NCBI GenBank assembly: GCA_027488985.1
Contig: JAIYAR010000009.1
Span: forward strand, 310,001-374,000
DNA: 64,000 nucleotides
Reading direction: 5' to 3'
From: Comamonadaceae bacterium
GTDB lineage: Bacteria > Pseudomonadota > Gammaproteobacteria > Burkholderiales > Burkholderiaceae_C
In this document: in pieces, positions 61,313-64,000 of the stretch
Layout: every line of letters starts with the position of its first letter
Numbering within the stretch: position 1 is the first letter of the stretch
Notes under the pieces: model-generated
What the model saw: only the letters and a program-made list of their open reading frames with translations
The model's database searches: none
What the model was told of the DNA's origin: nothing
Position numbers and translations under genes: made by a program

Positions 61313-62081
61313 CCTGTTTTCTTCTATAAACCAGTCGCTCGGGCGTGGACTCTTCGGCGGCAAAGGCATAGCCATCCACATCAAAGCCCTTGAGTTGCTC
61401 GGGCGTGCTCAGGCGGTGCTCAATGGCATAGCGCGCCATCAGGCCGCGGGCCTTTTTGGCGAAGAAGCTGATGATCTTGTAGTTCCCGTCTTTGTATTCC
61501 TGAAACACGCATTCGACCACCCGACCCTTCAAGGCCTTGAGGTCCACCGCTTTGAAATATTCGTTAGAGGCCAAGTTGACCACCACAGGCGTGGTGTCGA
61601 CTTTCAAGCGCTTGTTCAAGTAGTCGGAGAGTTGGCTGCCCCAATACTGGTAGAGGTTGCTGCCGTGCGGGCCCTTCAGGCCGGTGCCCATTTCCAGGCG
61701 GTAGGGCTGCATCAGGTCCAGCGGGCGCAGTACGCCGTAGAGGCCACTCAGGATGCACACGTGCTCTTGCGCCCAGGCCAAGTCCTCAGCGCCCAAGGTC
61801 TTGGCGTCGAGGCCGTCATATACATCGCCGTTGAAGGCCAGCACGGCCTGGCGGGCGTTCTTCTCGGTGGCTTTGGACGACCAAGCCGCGTAGCGCGCTA
61901 CGTTGAGGGCAGAGAGCTTATCGCTCAGGTCCATGAGGCCGGCAATGTCCTGCGGGGAAAACTCGCGCAACAAGCCGATGAGCTCCTTGGACTGTTTGAC
62001 GAACAAAGGGGCCGTATGGGCTTGCCCGTTCAGGGGCGTTTCATAGTCGAGCGATTTGGCAGGGGAGAGCAAAAACAACAT
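61308..62081 (-). CDS. yaaA: Peroxide stress protein YaaA
   Basis: 257 aa. DUF328/UPF0246: the start is MLFLLSPAKSLDYETP, and FNGDVYDGLDA and SGLYGVLRPLDLMQPYRLEM are characteristic. The E. coli protein lowers intracellular iron and protects DNA under H2O2. It is first in a unit with the hydrolase and queF. The stop sits inside a repeat copy. Confidence 0.95.
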   Translation of the reverse strand: MLFLLSPAKSLDYETPLNGQAHTAPLFVKQSKELIGLLREFSPQDIAGLMDLSDKLSALNVARYAAWSSKATEKNARQAVLAFNGDVYDGLDAKTLGAEDLAWAQEHVCILSGLYGVLRPLDLMQPYRLEMGTGLKGPHGSNLYQYWGSQLSDYLNKRLKVDTTPVVVNLASNEYFKAVDLKALKGRVVECVFQEYKDGNYKIISFFAKKARGLMARYAIEHRLSTPEQLKGFDVDGYAFAAEESTPERLVYRRKQA

Positions 62082-62235
62082 GGCGATGGTGAAGGGGCAC
62101 GCAGGGAGCGGGCCAGTTTATCGCGAAGGTTGGTGACGCACAGGCAGAGGCAACGAAGGCCCGCCGCTGCGTCACGGTTTCTTCATATCGGCGGCTTAGT
62201 CTCGGCGCCTTCTTCAACAGGGAGTCTTGACCACC

Positions 62236-63612
62236 ATGATCGCTTTTTCACCCACCCGCTTGGCCGCCGCCCTGGCCTTGGTCACCACTGCTTTCGGCGC
62301 AAGCGCCCAGACCGAAGTGACCGCCGTTTTGGCCGGCCATGCCGCCTTGTCCACCTTCACCACGGTGGAAGCCCCCAAAGCCGCCGGCCCCTTCTTTGAG
62401 ACCGCCGGCAAGTTCAACGCCGCCAACCGCCAGCGCACCGAAGTACTGAACAGCATTGAAGGCGTTACCTTCGTGGGTGATCCCAAGCACCCCCGCAAGT
62501 CCGGCGGCACCCTGCCTATCAAGGGCCAGTCGGTACAAGGCTTCTCGGGCATCGTTTCTCTGGGTAATGCAGAGTTTCTGGCACTTACCGACAACGGCTT
62601 CGGCAGCAAGCTGAACTCGCAGGACGCGCTGCTGATGGTCCACAACGTCAAAGCCGATTGGGCCAACGGCGAAGTCACCCGCCTCAAGACCACCTTCCTG
62701 CAAGACCCCGACCGCAAAGTGCCCTTCGCCATCCAGAACGAAGCCACCGCTGAGCGCTTTTTGACTGGCATCGATTTCGACCCTGAATCCATCCAGATCG
62801 TGGGCGACGAATGGTGGATCGGTGACGAGTTCGGTCCCTATGTGCTGCGTGTGACCCCCCAAGGCAAAGTGCTGGGCGTGATCGAAACCGTGGTGGGTGG
62901 CAAAGCCTACCGCAGCCCTGACCACTACATGAATGGCCGTTTGCCCAACTACCCCGGCGACGCCAGCTTCGAAGCACGCCGCAGCGGTGGCTTTGAGCCC
63001 ATGGCCAAGTCGCTGGACGGAAAAACGCTGTACCCGATGTTCGAGTGGCCTCTGTGGGACGCTGCCACCAAGGCACAGGAAAGCCGCAATGGCAAGCCTT
63101 ACACCCGCATTCTGGAGCTGGATGCCGCCAGCAAAACCTACAGCACCCGGCAGTGGAAATATGCGTTTGAAGAAACCGGCAACATTGCCGCCGACTTCCA
63201 GATGCTGAGCATGACGACCGGCCTCGTGATCGAGCGCGATGACATGACCGAAGGTTCCGGTAACGTCTGCAAGGATGAGCCACGCACCGACTGTTTCACC
63301 CGCCCTGCCAAGTTCAAACGTATCTACAAGATCGACTTCGCGCAGACGGACGCCGATGGTTTTGTGAAAAAGGTGGCCTTTATTGACCTCACCAAAATCG
63401 CCAACCCCCAGCGCGTGGCCAAGCGCGGACCGAACGAAGAAACTTTTGTGCTGCCTCACCTCGGACCTGAAGGCCTGACGGTGGTGGACGCCAAGCACAT
63501 CGTGGTGGTGAACGACAACAACTTCCCCTACTCCAGCGGCCGCACGCTGGGCAAGCCGGATGACAACGAGCTGACCCTGCTCAACATCCAGGCGCTGATC
63601 GACGCGAAGTAA
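62236..63612 (+). CDS. Exported phytase-like esterase-type beta-propeller protein
   Basis: 458 aa from the ATG at 62236 (GGGAG upstream; a TTG at 62227 is too close to it). A signal peptide ends near GASAQTE. The mature chain has the phytase-like domain of 'esterase-like activity of phytase' proteins: SIEGVTFVGDP, FLALTDNGFGSKLNS, WWIGDEFGPYVLRV, and the C-terminal LGPEGLTVVDAKHIVVVNDNNF. It likely hydrolyses phosphoesters in the periplasm. Monocistronic. Confidence 0.9.
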   Translation: MIAFSPTRLAAALALVTTAFGASAQTEVTAVLAGHAALSTFTTVEAPKAAGPFFETAGKFNAANRQRTEVLNSIEGVTFVGDPKHPRKSGGTLPIKGQSVQGFSGIVSLGNAEFLALTDNGFGSKLNSQDALLMVHNVKADWANGEVTRLKTTFLQDPDRKVPFAIQNEATAERFLTGIDFDPESIQIVGDEWWIGDEFGPYVLRVTPQGKVLGVIETVVGGKAYRSPDHYMNGRLPNYPGDASFEARRSGGFEPMAKSLDGKTLYPMFEWPLWDAATKAQESRNGKPYTRILELDAASKTYSTRQWKYAFEETGNIAADFQMLSMTTGLVIERDDMTEGSGNVCKDEPRTDCFTRPAKFKRIYKIDFAQTDADGFVKKVAFIDLTKIANPQRVAKRGPNEETFVLPHLGPEGLTVVDAKHIVVVNDNNFPYSSGRTLGKPDDNELTLLNIQALIDAK

Positions 63613-63627
63613 TTGGGTTTGAAGGCT

Positions 63628-63654
63628 GGTGCCGCCATGCACAATGGTGGCACC
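63628..63654 (+). other. Hairpin over the start of the MaoC-like gene
   Basis: GGTGCCGCCAT and ATGGTGGCACC form an 11-bp stem with one mismatch and a 5-base loop, ending directly before the ATG at 63655. It hides the GGTGG ribosome site. Confidence 0.55.
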
Positions 63655-64000
63655 ATGTCACTCACCACGTCGCCCCCTGTTTCTCTGGCGTTTTCATCCC
63701 GACCCCGCAATGGCGAGGCATTGTTCCGCAGCCTGCTGGCGGGAAGGCCAGCCCAGGCCGCGCCTGATCAACTTTCCATCGCCATCGATGCCCGCTGGCA
63801 TGGTGCCCAAGCGGATGCCAGGCGCCTGAAGCAGTACCGCGCGGTCTGCGGCCGCAGTGATGCCGGTTTTTTGCCACCTCTCTACCTGCACGCCATGGCC
63901 ATGCCCCTGCACATGGCGGTCATGAGTCACCCGACATTTCCCCTGCGGCTGCTGGGCCTGGTGCATCTGGCCAACAGCATGCAATGCCTGCGCCCCATCG
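63655..64000 (+). CDS. MaoC-like acyl dehydratase-family protein (partial, right edge)
   Basis: 115 codons remain open to the window edge. From ATG 63655 (or in-frame ATG 63637) the visible chain contains LPPLYLHAMAMPLHMAVM and FPLRLLGLVHLANS, a pattern I associate with double hot-dog MaoC-like dehydratases. The known family is usually about 280 residues, so more than half of the gene is missing. It could be an enoyl-CoA hydratase-like enzyme; specificity cannot be told. Confidence 0.75.
   Translation, partial: MSLTTSPPVSLAFSSRPRNGEALFRSLLAGRPAQAAPDQLSIAIDARWHGAQADARRLKQYRAVCGRSDAGFLPPLYLHAMAMPLHMAVMSHPTFPLRLLGLVHLANSMQCLRPI

Noticed and set aside
62248..63642. 464-aa antisense frame in the phytase-like gene
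   Set aside because: Shadow of a gene with signal peptide and family motifs.
1..64000. CRISPR arrays, tRNA, rRNA, insertion sequences or prophage genes
   Set aside because: I found no regularly spaced direct repeats, cloverleaf-like sequences, transposase or phage genes; the only repeats are the short dispersed family and promoter dyads.

Overview
This window looks like a chromosomal segment of a Comamonadaceae betaproteobacterium of the Rhodoferax/Curvibacter type. The evidence is high-GC coding with dense mixed-strand genes, ubiquitous housekeeping families (hemCDXY, ppc, argH, queF, yaaA, tag, dinB, pbpC, ltaE), many LysR regulators, and a roughly 45-bp dispersed repeat that I associate with this family from memory. 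I see no rRNA, tRNA, IS element, CRISPR array or replication origin. The window cuts a hemY-like gene at its left edge and a MaoC-like gene at its right edge.

Layout. 1-4026 (minus) is a haem operon hemC-hemD-hemX-hemY; ppc diverges from it (4124-6946). 7018-9580 (minus) is an AlgZ/AlgR-type two-component system with a translationally coupled periplasmic binding protein, divergent from argH. This keeps the argH-algZ-algR-hemCD neighbourhood known from Pseudomonas. 11105-18364 holds threonine aldolase with a divergent XRE-cupin regulator, a LysR regulator with a divergent exported MBL-fold protein, a cytosolic DsbA-like protein, 3-methyladenine glycosylase I and a PAS sensor kinase. 18509-21664 is a unit of DUF3455 lipoprotein, cytochrome c and ferritin-like Tat protein, divergent from an ECF sigma factor and its anti-sigma factor. 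21690-25582 (minus) holds quinone reductase and Acg-type nitroreductase, then a secreted truncated haemoglobin with a cupredoxin-like protein and DUF3034. 25774-31824 is a bacterial alpha-2-macroglobulin.

31950-42384 separates alpha-2-macroglobulin from pbpC (42446-44716), which are neighbours in many bacteria. Its left part is visibly more A+T-rich and it carries oxidant- and flavin-type enzymes: azoreductase, a dimeric-type chlorite dismutase, an AhpD-like protein, a peroxiredoxin-like protein and an old yellow enzyme. Three clear dyad operators lie at LysR and TetR promoters. 44670-49931 holds DUF3999, L-lactate dehydrogenase, an orphan ABC binding protein and DNA polymerase IV. 49928-59449 is a sensory/c-di-GMP cluster: BLUF-EAL photoreceptor, Aer-like chemoreceptor with FNR-like boxes, PAS-GAF-PAS-GGDEF-EAL, and a DctP-type binding protein overlapping a membrane PAS-GGDEF-EAL. 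59520-64000 holds queF, an alpha/beta hydrolase, yaaA, an exported phytase-like esterase and the partial MaoC-like gene.

The most interesting signals are non-coding. First, two divergent intergenic regions 5 kb apart carry the same symmetric motif, GGATTCAA and TTGAATCC separated by 16-18 bases, one of them upstream of the ECF sigma gene itself. This suggests a local ECF regulon joining the ferritin-like/cytochrome, haemoglobin/cupredoxin and alpha-2-macroglobulin units. Second, eight copies of a short dispersed repeat occur here; four lie inside reading frames of hemD, pbpC (twice) and dinB, and two others supply start or stop codons.
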